Shown: one piece after another, positions 53,460 through 62,115 of the stretch
How positions within the stretch are numbered: the first letter of the stretch is position 1
How the letters are laid out: each line of letters opens with the position of its first letter
Program-made: the position numbers and the translations under genes
Assembly (NCBI RefSeq): GCF_040545875.1
Contig: NZ_JBEPMR010000005.1
DNA: 64,000 nucleotides
Reading direction: 5' to 3' (one strand)
Source of the DNA: Faecalicatena_A orotica
Lineage (GTDB): Bacteria; Bacillota; Clostridia; Lachnospirales; Lachnospiraceae
Notes under the pieces: generated by a model
The model's input: only the letters and a program-made list of their open reading frames with translations
Databases searched by the model: none
Told to the model about the DNA's origin: nothing

Positions 53460-53488
53460 CCAAAAACCGCCTGTCCGACGGTTTTTGG
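53460..53488 (-). terminator. Hairpin between purE and purM
   Basis: Perfect 10-bp stem CCAAAAACCG / CGGTTTTTGG with a 9-nt loop, the T-tract being inside the stem. It may reduce or tune read-through from purE to purM, or protect mRNA ends. Confidence 0.45.
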
Positions 53489-53502
53489 TATTTTATCTAT
53501 TC

Positions 53503-54015
53503 TTATTTCTGTGCCAGATAAGCTTCGTAGCCGATTTCATTCAGCTTTTCGGCTTTGCCCTGAACCGTCTCCTTCATCTCTACAGAGTATGCTTTCAATT
53601 TTTCCAGAAGCTCTGCGTCTGATGTTGCGAGAATCTTTGCTGCCAGAATTGCGGCATTCATTCCACCGTCAATAGCAACTGTTGCCACAGGGATTCCCGG
53701 CGGCATCTGAACGATTGAAAACAGTGCATCTTCTCCTGCCAGATTCTTTCCTGACATCGGAACACCTACAACCGGCATCGGAAACAGTGCTGCGCACATT
53801 CCCGGCAGATGTGCTGCCATGCCGGCACCTGCGATGATTACTTTGATTCCTTTTCCTTCTGCTGCCTTGGCCCACTCAAAAAATACATCCGGCTCGCGGT
53901 GCGCGGAAATGATCGTCATCTCATAATCAATCCCCAGCTTCTCCAGCATACCTGCGGCTTTACTCATGACCTTCAGGTCAGAGTCGCTTCCCATTACAAT
54001 TCCTACTCTTGGCAT
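53503..54015 (-). CDS. purE: N5-carboxyaminoimidazole ribonucleotide mutase
   Basis: 170-residue class I PurE. GIVMGSDSDLKVMSKAAGML, SAHREP with the catalytic His, AGAGMAAHLPGM and GKNLAGEDALFSIVQMPPGIPV. No purK follows, as in many clostridia. Only 31 bp separate it from the upstream aminopeptidase gene. Confidence 0.97.
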   Translation of the reverse strand: MPRVGIVMGSDSDLKVMSKAAGMLEKLGIDYEMTIISAHREPDVFFEWAKAAEGKGIKVIIAGAGMAAHLPGMCAALFPMPVVGVPMSGKNLAGEDALFSIVQMPPGIPVATVAIDGGMNAAILAAKILATSDAELLEKLKAYSVEMKETVQGKAEKLNEIGYEAYLAQK

Positions 54016-54046
54016 ATTTATCCACCTTTCTCATTTGGTATTTCTT

Positions 54047-56122
54047 TTATACATTAAAAGGCTTATTCAGGTCCTCTGTTCCTTCCAGTACAAACCTTCC
54101 GTCTTTCAATAGTATAATATTTTTTCCTTCTTTTGTCACTACACTTATTTCTTCTAACTCTTCATAAGGTATGGTTATATCTGTATGGCACTGGAAGTAT
54201 GCTTTTACCGGGTCTTCCCTGCGCAGAACGGACACTGAATTATCTTTTGCCACAATTTCTTTTCCATTGGGATTATAGACTTTCACGTCCTCGCTCCAGC
54301 TGTAGCATGTATCCCCCACCGCAAAATGTGGTCCCATCTTCTCAGCGATCAGGATCGGCATCTTATCTTCTATACCAAACTTTTTAGCCGCCACATAGGC
54401 AGTCGTATTTGTTCCGACTGCAAACTCACCAAGCGGGAGTGTCTTATGGTTATGCAGTACATTTTCATAGATATACTTTTTGTTATCTTCTTCTTTCTCG
54501 AAATTCGTACATGTATAATCTTCGATCATCCCGTCTTTGAAGACGATTTTCAGATTCCGGTACTGCAGTTCATTAAGGTACACGCGGCTTACATGCAGTG
54601 TCCCTTCCGTTCCTTCCAGAACGGGCGAGGTAAATACTTCCCCTGCCGGTATATTGACATCCGCCACGCAGTTCTCGAATATCGTCTCTTTTTCAGGGTC
54701 ATTCAGATGGAACAGCCTGACTTTCAGATCCGTCTCGTTTCCGCCTTTCCCGAGAATATGGACGTATTCTCCCTGATCCAGCGCATCAATCAGTGTCTGC
54801 TGGACCTTCTCATAAAGTGAGGCATCCAGAGTGTTGATACGGATCACCTCATCGAAGATGGCTGCATATTCGTCCCCGATCTCCGGAACCGGATAAGCGA
54901 TGATTGTGAAACTGCGCTCTTCGCCCTTGATATACTGGTTCGTCAGCTGCCCTGACTTGCTGTCATAGAGAAGAGACAGTGAACGCTGTGACTCGCTGTA
55001 ACCAACGGCCTCCGGTTTCGCTTCCGGTGAAAACGGCTTCTCCCCGAATATCTCCATTACGGCAGGGCCCGCAAACTGCGCTGCCTGCTCTTTGTTTTTC
55101 TCATAAACATTCCGGATGACATCCAGCTTTCGCTCAATATACCGTTTATCCATAAACAGTGCCTGATCCGAGCGGTGGTCATATTCATATTGTTTATTTG
55201 CAATTGCACCGTAGTAGCCAACCTTAAATTGTTCTTTTTTCGTAATCACACTGGAAGAAGCGCGGTAAATCACCGGTTTCAATCCCATTTTTTCAAAATT
55301 GCGGATGGCCAGCCTGACTACTTTTTCAAAGCCAAGGCTGTAGCGGATATTAACAACTGACTTTTTGGACAGGTCTTTTCCGGTATTGATAAAGCCAACC
55401 CGGTAGCCTTCCGTGTAGACATCCGCCATCTTCTGAAGTATATCCACGCTGAGGCTTTGCAGATGTCTGGCCGTTCCAAGCTCATTTTCCGTAATATATT
55501 CACCGAAGCGGTACAGGTATCTTTCATCATCCAGATCCGCATTCATGATAATGTCTGCCGCAAAGGAATAATCCGGCCAGATCTGCTCTTCAATACGGTC
55601 CGCCAGAAATACATCGCAGTAATCACTGGCATACCAGTAGATAATCTCCTTCAATGTCTTATACTCCGGAAGTTCTTCTGTTTCGAAGCAGTTGTATACT
55701 TCGATAAACAGCTCGTTCAAAATCGTCAGGTAATCCATCCGGTTCTCAAAGACATATGGAATTCCCCCGCGCATTTCTGTATACAGCATACTCAGAAGCT
55801 GTCCATACTCTTCGCCAAGCAGCCGCACCGCATATGCCGGGTCTGCATAACTTGTTTCATACCGCCCCTCCAGAATATCCGCATAGAGCGCCTGGTTAAA
55901 GTTCTGCATCGTTTCAATACTGGCTTCCTCCCACTGCCCGCTCTCAATCTTCCTACGCACAGCTTCCAGTTCCAGCAAAAATGCACTCACAGCCTGAAAA
56001 TACGGGCGGATCTGTACCCCGGCAGTCTCCTCCGCCGCAATCTGCTTCATCCTTTCTATCGAAAGCTCATGCCTCTCCTGACACTGTAAATTTCTCTCTG
56101 CCTGCCATTCCTTCCACACCAT
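54047..56122 (-). CDS. M29-type aminopeptidase with long N-terminal extension
   Basis: 691 residues. The C-terminal half matches metalloaminopeptidase family M29 (AmpS/AmpT): first metal Glu in ADVNIPAGEVFTSP, HNHKTLPLGEFAVGTN with Glu, GPHFAVGDTCYSW with His, and FQCHTDITIP with His-x-Asp. The first ~280 residues are an alpha-helical extension not present in typical 400-residue M29 enzymes, but seen in clostridial homologues. Releases N-terminal amino acids in the cytosol. Starts immediately after the upstream gene's stop. Ribosome site GGAGGG. Confidence 0.85.
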   Translation of the reverse strand: MVWKEWQAERNLQCQERHELSIERMKQIAAEETAGVQIRPYFQAVSAFLLELEAVRRKIESGQWEEASIETMQNFNQALYADILEGRYETSYADPAYAVRLLGEEYGQLLSMLYTEMRGGIPYVFENRMDYLTILNELFIEVYNCFETEELPEYKTLKEIIYWYASDYCDVFLADRIEEQIWPDYSFAADIIMNADLDDERYLYRFGEYITENELGTARHLQSLSVDILQKMADVYTEGYRVGFINTGKDLSKKSVVNIRYSLGFEKVVRLAIRNFEKMGLKPVIYRASSSVITKKEQFKVGYYGAIANKQYEYDHRSDQALFMDKRYIERKLDVIRNVYEKNKEQAAQFAGPAVMEIFGEKPFSPEAKPEAVGYSESQRSLSLLYDSKSGQLTNQYIKGEERSFTIIAYPVPEIGDEYAAIFDEVIRINTLDASLYEKVQQTLIDALDQGEYVHILGKGGNETDLKVRLFHLNDPEKETIFENCVADVNIPAGEVFTSPVLEGTEGTLHVSRVYLNELQYRNLKIVFKDGMIEDYTCTNFEKEEDNKKYIYENVLHNHKTLPLGEFAVGTNTTAYVAAKKFGIEDKMPILIAEKMGPHFAVGDTCYSWSEDVKVYNPNGKEIVAKDNSVSVLRREDPVKAYFQCHTDITIPYEELEEISVVTKEGKNIILLKDGRFVLEGTEDLNKPFNV

Positions 56123-56500
56123 TTACTTTAGCCCTCCTATAAATATCGTTAACAGCCCCAGCAGGATGACGATATTCCCCGCCAGTCCCGCCTTACAGGT
56201 AATATAATTTTTTTCTCTTTCACGCATCCCCTTAATGGATGCCCGTATTCCCAGAACTGCCAGCACGGCCGACAGAAGGCCGAACCCTCCCAGAAATGCC
56301 CATGTCTTTCCACGCATGATGAACGCAACGAGGATACAGCTCAGAATCAGTGCAAAGGATGCGCCTGCATACACACAGGAGTAGATTCCCATACGGGAAT
56401 GTTTCATTTTCGCCTGTCCGTATTTCCTCGATCCTCTTTTTTTACGCTCTTTCTCCTGTTCCTTCTGCCTGTCCCTAGCGTCTTTTTTTCCTGCGCCCAT
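56123..56500 (-). CDS. Small membrane protein, DUF6142-like
   Basis: 125 residues. A basic, Lys/Arg/Gln-rich N-terminus (GAGKKDARDRQKEQEKERKKR) is followed by KHSRMGIYSCVYAGASFALILSC and two more hydrophobic segments. The pattern resembles a Lachnospiraceae family of three-segment proteins (DUF6142), but the assignment is tentative. Overlaps the VanZ gene by 26 bp, so translation is coupled. Confidence 0.62.
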   Translation of the reverse strand: MGAGKKDARDRQKEQEKERKKRGSRKYGQAKMKHSRMGIYSCVYAGASFALILSCILVAFIMRGKTWAFLGGFGLLSAVLAVLGIRASIKGMREREKNYITCKAGLAGNIVILLGLLTIFIGGLK

Positions 56501-56951
56501 TATGCCGTCTCCTTATCATATTGCAAATTATGAAAAAAATATACCCCAGCAAGCCTCCGATTGTATTCAGCAGGATATCATCCACATCAAAACTGCCTAC
56601 TTTTGTGATCAGCTGGAAAATCTCCACACAAAGGCTTAGACCGAAGCTGTAAAATAGTGTCATGAAAAAACCTCTGGCCCTGCTGGCCATTGAGATAAAA
56701 AATCCGTATGGCACAAATATCAGTATATTCCCGAATAAATTAGTGAATACCGCGAAGGCTCCCAGTTCTTCCCGGTATTCAATGAATCGCTTTATCTCTT
56801 TAAAAAGTATCAAATTATACCGGTATTCCACATAGACACCGGTACGGCCGTACCAGTCTGAAAAAATCAGAAAGTACAGGAGGAAGAAAATGTAAAGTAC
56901 AAACATCACCTTCCCCATTGTACGAAGCTTCTTAACTTGTTTCTGGCTCAA
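56475..56951 (-). CDS. VanZ family protein
   Basis: 158 residues. Four membrane segments with the VanZ signature: YNLILFKEIKRF, NLFGNILIFVPYGFF, SLCVEIFQLITKVGSFDVDDILLNTIGGLLGY. The family includes glycopeptide (teicoplanin) resistance VanZ, but most members have no known function. Begins with TTG; GGGG lies 7 bp upstream. An internal ATG at 56918 is an alternative. Confidence 0.87.
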   Translation of the reverse strand: MSQKQVKKLRTMGKVMFVLYIFFLLYFLIFSDWYGRTGVYVEYRYNLILFKEIKRFIEYREELGAFAVFTNLFGNILIFVPYGFFISMASRARGFFMTLFYSFGLSLCVEIFQLITKVGSFDVDDILLNTIGGLLGYIFFIICNMIRRRHNGRRKKRR

Positions 56952-57022
56952 ATTTCTACCCCTTTATACTGTGCACACCTGAAAAATGTGGACAGTAACC
57001 TTATTCACGATACATTCTGAAC

Positions 57023-57172
57023 TTAGAATGTAATTTCATTCTTGTTCTTCAGCAGACGTGCCCCATTGATAATCGTAATGATGCCTGCCGCAACGCCTGT
57101 CACAATCATAATAATTCCCAGTACAATGCTCCCTGCTCCTGCAGTTGACATTGTCTTATAAGCCTTTTCCAT
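57023..57172 (-). CDS. Small single-pass membrane protein, 49 residues
   Basis: ATG with GGAGG at 8-bp spacing, 44 bp downstream of the pyrE stop. MEKAYKTMSTAGAGSIVL starts a long Gly/Ile/Val-rich membrane helix and the protein ends in a charged tail (LLKNKNEITF). The perfect ribosome site and conserved-looking transmembrane layout argue that it is a real gene. Function unknown. Confidence 0.7.
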   Translation of the reverse strand: MEKAYKTMSTAGAGSIVLGIIMIVTGVAAGIITIINGARLLKNKNEITF

Positions 57173-57216
57173 CTTGATTACCTCCTAATATTTATGCTGT
57201 CTGTCCCGAAGTTACA

Positions 57217-57891
57217 CTATTTTACGCCGTATTCCTCATAATATGCATCGATCGCTGCCTTTAATGCATCATCGATAATCACCTTGCCTTTGTACGGCCT
57301 GTTGTACAGATGTTCAACCACTTCCGCCATTGTTACGATCGCGGTAGTCTCAAGTCCGTACTTCTCCTGAATTTCGGCCAGGGCGCTCTTGTCCCCCTGC
57401 CCGCGTTCCATCCTGTCCACAGATACGACCAGTCCGATCGGGGATACATTTCCCTGTGCCTGAATGATCGGAAGCGTCTCCTGAATGGATGTCCCGGCAG
57501 TTGTAACATCCTCGATAATTACGACCTTATCTCCATCCTGAATCGGGCTTCCCAGAAGGATTCCCTTATCGCCGTGGTCTTTGACTTCTTTTCTGTTAGA
57601 GCAGTATTTAATATCTTTGCCATAAATTTCGCTGATTGCAATTGTAGCTGCAACGGTCAGTGGGATTCCCTTGTATGCAGGTCCGAACAATACGTCGAAA
57701 TCAAATCCAAACTTCTCGTTGATTGCCTTTGCATAGTACTCGCCCAGCCTGCGTAACTGTGCCCCTGTACGGTAAAAACCTGTGTTTACAAAAAACGGGG
57801 TTTTTCTTCCGCTCTTTGTCACAAAATCTCCAAATTTTAATACTTCACAGTCAATCATAAATTCAATAAATTCCTGTTTATACTGTTCCAT
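57217..57891 (-). CDS. pyrE: Orotate phosphoribosyltransferase
   Basis: 224 residues. Makes OMP from orotate and PRPP. PRPP-binding motif VVIIEDVTTAGTSIQE; FGPAYKGIPL; GRKTPFFVNTGFY. Last pyr gene of the cluster. Ribosome site GAAGGAG. Confidence 0.96.
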   Translation of the reverse strand: MEQYKQEFIEFMIDCEVLKFGDFVTKSGRKTPFFVNTGFYRTGAQLRRLGEYYAKAINEKFGFDFDVLFGPAYKGIPLTVAATIAISEIYGKDIKYCSNRKEVKDHGDKGILLGSPIQDGDKVVIIEDVTTAGTSIQETLPIIQAQGNVSPIGLVVSVDRMERGQGDKSALAEIQEKYGLETTAIVTMAEVVEHLYNRPYKGKVIIDDALKAAIDAYYEEYGVK

Positions 57892-57918
57892 GATGGTTCT
57901 CCTTCTATTATATAACTT

Positions 57919-58821
57919 CTATTTTACAATCCCTGTCATATCCTGTATGTTTTCAAAATGATATCGTTCCATGTACTTTTCAATGCCTTCTACGATTTCC
58001 ATTGTTGCCGCCGGATTAAAGAAGTTTGCCGTACCGACCGAAACCGCGCTGGCACCGGCAAGGATGAATTCCACCGCATCCTCATATGTGGAAATTCCGC
58101 CCATACCGATGATCGGAACCTTCACGGCATTTGCCACCTGATATACCATTCTTACGGCAACAGGTTTTACTGCCGGGCCTGACAATCCACCAGTCTTATT
58201 GGCGATTGCAAAGGTTTGTCTGTGAATGTCTATCTTCATCCCTGTCAGTGTGTTGATCAGGGAAAGCACATCCGCCCCGCCGGCCTCGGCCGCTTTGGCA
58301 GTCTCGGTAATGTCTGTCACATTCGGACTCAGCTTCATAATGACTGGCTGTTTCGCATATTTTTTCACTTCTCTTGTAATATCTTCCACTGCCTTCGGGT
58401 TCTGGCCGAATGCGATCCCGCCTTCCTTTACGTTCGGACAGGAAATATTGATCTCCAGCATATCCACGGGTTCATCTGCCAGACGCTCGACGACTTCGCA
58501 ATATTCTTCTGTGGACTTTCCGCAGACGTTAACGATGATCTTCGTATCAAACTTTTTCAGGAAAGGGATGTCCCTCTCACAGAATACATCGATTCCCGGG
58601 TTCTGCAGGCCGATTGCATTCATCATGCCGCCGTAAGTCTCCGCGATCCTCGGTGTCGGGTTCCCGGGCCACGGCACATTCGCCACGCCCTTTGTCACGA
58701 CTGCACCGAGACGGTTTAAATCTACGAATTCACTGTATTCTTCCCCCGAACCAAATGTCCCTGAGGCCGTCATAACCGGGTTCTTTAACTCAACACCGGC
58801 AAGATTCACTGTTGTATTCAT
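57919..58821 (-). CDS. pyrD: Dihydroorotate dehydrogenase B, catalytic subunit
   Basis: 300-residue class 1B enzyme. FMN barrel with TASGTFGSG, NPGIDVF, NISCPNVKEGG (Cys base), MKLSPNVTDI, IIGMGGIS. It works with PyrK, which is next to it (TAATG overlap), and passes electrons to NAD+. Confidence 0.96.
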   Translation of the reverse strand: MNTTVNLAGVELKNPVMTASGTFGSGEEYSEFVDLNRLGAVVTKGVANVPWPGNPTPRIAETYGGMMNAIGLQNPGIDVFCERDIPFLKKFDTKIIVNVCGKSTEEYCEVVERLADEPVDMLEINISCPNVKEGGIAFGQNPKAVEDITREVKKYAKQPVIMKLSPNVTDITETAKAAEAGGADVLSLINTLTGMKIDIHRQTFAIANKTGGLSGPAVKPVAVRMVYQVANAVKVPIIGMGGISTYEDAVEFILAGASAVSVGTANFFNPAATMEIVEGIEKYMERYHFENIQDMTGIVK

Positions 58822-59603
58822 TAGATTTCCACCTCCGTTGACAAAAATACCGGGCCGTCTTTGCAGACGCGCTTATTATGGACATGGCTGTGGCTGTCAA
58901 TCTCTCTAGATTTGCACACACAGGCCAGACAGGCACCAATCCCGCAAGCCATCCGTTCCTCCATAGATACATAGCATACAATGTTTTTTTCTTCGGCATA
59001 CTGCTTAATTGCACGAAGCATGGGAGCCGGTCCGCATGCATAAATAATATCCGCTGACAGGTCATTTGCAGCAATTGCATCCATAACATTTCCTTTTGTT
59101 CCCGCGCTGCCGTCCTCTGTTGCAACATAGAAATTACCGCAGATACTGAACTCATCTGCTAAGAACTGTTCATCACGGTAACCCATAACAAGTACTTTCT
59201 CTGTATCCAGCTGTTTTGCCAGTTCGAGCATCGGCGGCACCCCGATTCCGCCTCCGATAAGCATTGCCTTTTTCCCTTCCGCTTTATCCAGAGGGAAACC
59301 ATTTCCCAGAGGGCCCAGAATATCAATCCAGTCTCCCTTGATAAGTTCAGAGAATTGTTCTGTCCCCGTCCCTTCCCCGGTCACCCGGTATACGACGCGG
59401 ATCAGCTTTCTGTCCCTGTCGATTTCACAGAGGCTGATTGGGCGTGGGAGCAGCTTGCTCCCGTCTTTTGTATACATAGAGATGAACTGTCCCGGCACTG
59501 CCAGAGACGCAATCTCTTCTGTCTGAATCCACATACTGTAGATGTCTGCCCCAATATATTCCTGAGAAACGATCATGGCAGATTCTTTACGTTTATTAGA
59601 CAT
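58821..59603 (-). CDS. pyrK: Dihydroorotate dehydrogenase electron transfer subunit
   Basis: 260 residues. FAD-binding domain (LLPRPISLCEID), NAD-binding domain (AMLIGGGIGVPPMLELAK), and a C-terminal 2Fe-2S site with Cys ligands in MACGIGACLACVCK and a later Cys in VCKDGPVF. Stop overlaps the pyrD start by one base. Confidence 0.95.
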   Translation of the reverse strand: MSNKRKESAMIVSQEYIGADIYSMWIQTEEIASLAVPGQFISMYTKDGSKLLPRPISLCEIDRDRKLIRVVYRVTGEGTGTEQFSELIKGDWIDILGPLGNGFPLDKAEGKKAMLIGGGIGVPPMLELAKQLDTEKVLVMGYRDEQFLADEFSICGNFYVATEDGSAGTKGNVMDAIAANDLSADIIYACGPAPMLRAIKQYAEEKNIVCYVSMEERMACGIGACLACVCKSREIDSHSHVHNKRVCKDGPVFLSTEVEI

Positions 59604-59626
59604 TGTTGTTCTCCTTTTACCTGTCT

Positions 59627-60553
59627 TTATCTTCCCGCCAGTGCCTGGCTGATATCAGATACCATCGCTTCTACGGCAGCTCTGGATGCATCCCCGAAAT
59701 TCGCCGGTCCAAACTTCGCATAGGCTTCCTGCTTATAGGCTGCAATAATACCTCTGGAAGAATTAACAATTGCCCCGAGTCCATCCTCATTGAAGAAATG
59801 AACAAGGTCCTTGCCCTGTCCGCCCTGCGCGCCATAACCCGGCACCAGAATATAAGACTTCGGCATCACCCTGCGGAGTACTTTCCCCATTTCCGGGTAA
59901 GTTGCGCCGACAACAGCACCGATATAGCTGTACTCGTCTCCCATGCACTGCTCGCCCCACTCTGCCACCTTCTCGCCGACCAGCTCATAGAGAGGCCTGC
60001 CGTCGATTAACTGGTCCTGAAACTCTCCGCTGGAAGGATTGGATGTCTTCACAAGAATAAACAGCCCTTTCTTCTCAGACTTGCACACATCAATAAACGG
60101 ATTCAGCCCGTCTGACCCCAGATAAGGGTTCACCGTTGCAAAGTCTTCATCAAACGGGACATATTCCTTGCTTCCCACTTTTACCCTTCCTAGGTGACCA
60201 ACTGCATAAGCCGCTGAAGTCGAGCCGATATCGCCCCTCTTAATATCACCGATAACCACAAGATCTTTTTCCTTACAATAATCAACCGTCTTCTTAAAAG
60301 CCATGATCCCCGGCACGCCAAACTGCTCATACATCGCAATCTGCGGTTTCACAGCAGGAATCAGGTCATACGTCTTGTCCACAATCTCCTTATTAAACTG
60401 CCAGATCGCCTCCGCAGCCCCTTCCAGCGTCTCCCCGTATTCAGCAAACGCCTTCTTCTGCACATGCTCCGGAATATACGAAAGCATAGGATCCAAACCA
60501 ACCACAATCGGGGCACCCGTCTTCTTAATCTTCTCAACCAGCTTGTTAATCAT
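59627..60553 (-). CDS. pyrF: Orotidine 5'-phosphate decarboxylase
   Basis: 308-residue long-type OMP decarboxylase (type 2, as in Mycobacterium and Myxococcus). PIVVGLDPMLSYIP; VIGDIKRGDIGSTSAAYA with the catalytic Lys/Asp set; ILVKTSNPSSGEFQ; VPGYGAQGG. Ribosome site TTTAGGAGG. Confidence 0.94.
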   Translation of the reverse strand: MINKLVEKIKKTGAPIVVGLDPMLSYIPEHVQKKAFAEYGETLEGAAEAIWQFNKEIVDKTYDLIPAVKPQIAMYEQFGVPGIMAFKKTVDYCKEKDLVVIGDIKRGDIGSTSAAYAVGHLGRVKVGSKEYVPFDEDFATVNPYLGSDGLNPFIDVCKSEKKGLFILVKTSNPSSGEFQDQLIDGRPLYELVGEKVAEWGEQCMGDEYSYIGAVVGATYPEMGKVLRRVMPKSYILVPGYGAQGGQGKDLVHFFNEDGLGAIVNSSRGIIAAYKQEAYAKFGPANFGDASRAAVEAMVSDISQALAGR

Positions 60554-60575
60554 GAAAAATCCTCCTAAATTATCT

Positions 60576-60620
60576 GAATGTTCTGAAAACGGACCGCAAA
60601 AGGGTCAGACCCCTTTGCGT
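60576..60620 (+). repeat. Dispersed palindromic repeat, copy 2
   Basis: GAATGTTCTGAAAACGGA followed by GCAAAAGGGTC-A-GACCCCTTTGC, nearly the same as 42006-42050 reversed. It sits between pyrC and pyrF on the transcribed (minus) strand and can form a hairpin followed by GTCCGTTTTC, so it may act as a partial terminator. Confidence 0.75.
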
Positions 60621-60628
60621 TCCATTTT

Positions 60629-61906
60629 TTATTTTGCATATACAATTGCTCCATCTACGATGGTGTACAGTACTTCTCCCTTTACCGGGTATCCGTCAAA
60701 CGGTGTGTTCTTTCCTTTTGACAGGAATGTATTCTTATCGATTCTGTATTCTGCGGCCGGATCAAAGACTACGATATCGGCCGTCTTTCCTGCGGATATT
60801 GACCCTTTGTCCTGGAGTCCGAGTATCTGCGCGGGATTGTAGCTCATCTTCTCTGCCATCTGCATGGGTGTGAGTACTCCCTTTTCTACCAGTTCTGTAT
60901 AGGTCAGGCATGCGCTTGTCTCAAGACCGACGATTCCGAAAAATGCTTTTTCCATCGGGAGGTTCTTTTCTTCCTCTGCATGCGGCGCATGGTCTGTGGA
61001 GATCACATCCATGATACCGTTCTTTAAGCCTTCCCGCAATGCTTCCACATCTTCCGGTGAACGAAGCGGCGGGTTCATCTTATACTGGCCGTTGTTCTCC
61101 TTTATATCATCTGTGGATAAGATAAAATGGTGCGGGCAGACTTCTCCGGTTACGGGAAGACCTTCTTTCTTTGCTGCGGCTATCATCTTCACGCTGTCTG
61201 CCGTGGAGCAGTGGCACAGGTGCAGGCGGACGCCTGTCTCTTTTGCCAGCAGGATGTCTCTCGCAACGATGACATCCTCCACCGCGTTGCTGATCCCCTT
61301 CACGCCCAGTTCTTCTGCCTTTGCCCCGGCGTTCATGACGCCGCCTTCTACCATATTAATGTCCTCACAGTGGGCGAATACAGAGATTCCATTCTCTTTC
61401 GCTATCCTCATGGCCTTTCTGTACAGGGAGGCATCCATGACGGACTTTCCATCTTCACTGATGGCATGGCATCCTGCTTCCGCCATTCCCTTAATATCGG
61501 AAAGTTCTTCTCCCATCTCCCCCTTCGTAACAGCTCCAAGTTGTATCACATGGACAGGAGATTCTTCTGCCGCCCTTCTGTGCAGGTCAGCTACCATCTC
61601 TTTCATATCAGTGACGGGCTTCGTATTCGGCATCGCGCACATGGTTGTAACCCCGCCGCGCGCCGCGGCCCTGCCGCCTGTTTCCAGTGTCTCTTTATGT
61701 GTCAGGCCCGGGTCTCGTAAATGCACATGCAGGTCAATAAATCCGGGCATAACATAAGAGCCGGATGCATCGATCGTCTGGTCTGCCGTCTCCTGAATAC
61801 CCTCAGCAACCTTCACGATCCTGCTGTCTTCCACGAGCACATCACTGATGCCGTCCAGCCCTGTAAATGGATCTAAAACGTGTCCGTTTCGAATCAATAA
61901 TTTCAT
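60629..61906 (-). CDS. pyrC: Dihydroorotase
   Basis: 425-residue class I dihydroorotase. Metal site HVHLRDPG, catalytic lid region GGVTTMCAMPNT, metal ligands in HCEDINM and LHLCHCST, and DHAPHAEEEK with the catalytic Asp. Start at 61906 has GGAAGGA upstream; an open frame to 62065 is longer than the family and overlaps the promoter. First gene of the pyrC-F-K-D-E cluster. Confidence 0.95.
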   Translation of the reverse strand: MKLLIRNGHVLDPFTGLDGISDVLVEDSRIVKVAEGIQETADQTIDASGSYVMPGFIDLHVHLRDPGLTHKETLETGGRAAARGGVTTMCAMPNTKPVTDMKEMVADLHRRAAEESPVHVIQLGAVTKGEMGEELSDIKGMAEAGCHAISEDGKSVMDASLYRKAMRIAKENGISVFAHCEDINMVEGGVMNAGAKAEELGVKGISNAVEDVIVARDILLAKETGVRLHLCHCSTADSVKMIAAAKKEGLPVTGEVCPHHFILSTDDIKENNGQYKMNPPLRSPEDVEALREGLKNGIMDVISTDHAPHAEEEKNLPMEKAFFGIVGLETSACLTYTELVEKGVLTPMQMAEKMSYNPAQILGLQDKGSISAGKTADIVVFDPAAEYRIDKNTFLSKGKNTPFDGYPVKGEVLYTIVDGAIVYAK

Positions 61907-61948
61907 ATTGTCTTGTCCTTCCTCATTTCTATAACACATTTGTATATA

Positions 61949-61978
61949 TAGATTTATAATACCACAAACAGCGCAAGT
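61949..61978 (-). promoter_or_regulatory. Candidate promoter of the pyr operon
   Basis: Minus strand TTGTAT, 18 bp, TATTAT with TGG before the -10 (extended -10), roughly 45-75 bp before the pyrC start. No PyrR-type attenuator was recognised in the short leader. Confidence 0.45.
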
Positions 61979-62021
61979 AATACAATCCAAAATCAAAGTC
62001 CCAAAACCGCATATTTCCGTC

Positions 62022-62098
62022 AAAAAAGCATAAGACGCAGTCCCCTTCCGGCGATCTGGTCCCAACCGCCCTTTAAAGCCCGCTCCTTATGCTTTTAT
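62022..62098 (-). terminator. Large terminator-like hairpin after the acyltransferase gene
   Basis: Outer 11-bp stem AAAAGCATAAG / CTTATGCTTTT followed by TTGACGG, closing a 52-nt GC-rich loop that contains an inner hairpin (GGCGG / CGCC type). An unusually large loop for a simple terminator. Confidence 0.6.
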
Positions 62099-62115
62099 GA
62101 CTGCCTTCCGGCACA

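Noticed and set aside
54016..54046. Purine riboswitch or PurR site before purE
   Set aside because: Only 31 bp between the genes, filled by the ribosome site; no riboswitch core seen there or before the upstream gene.
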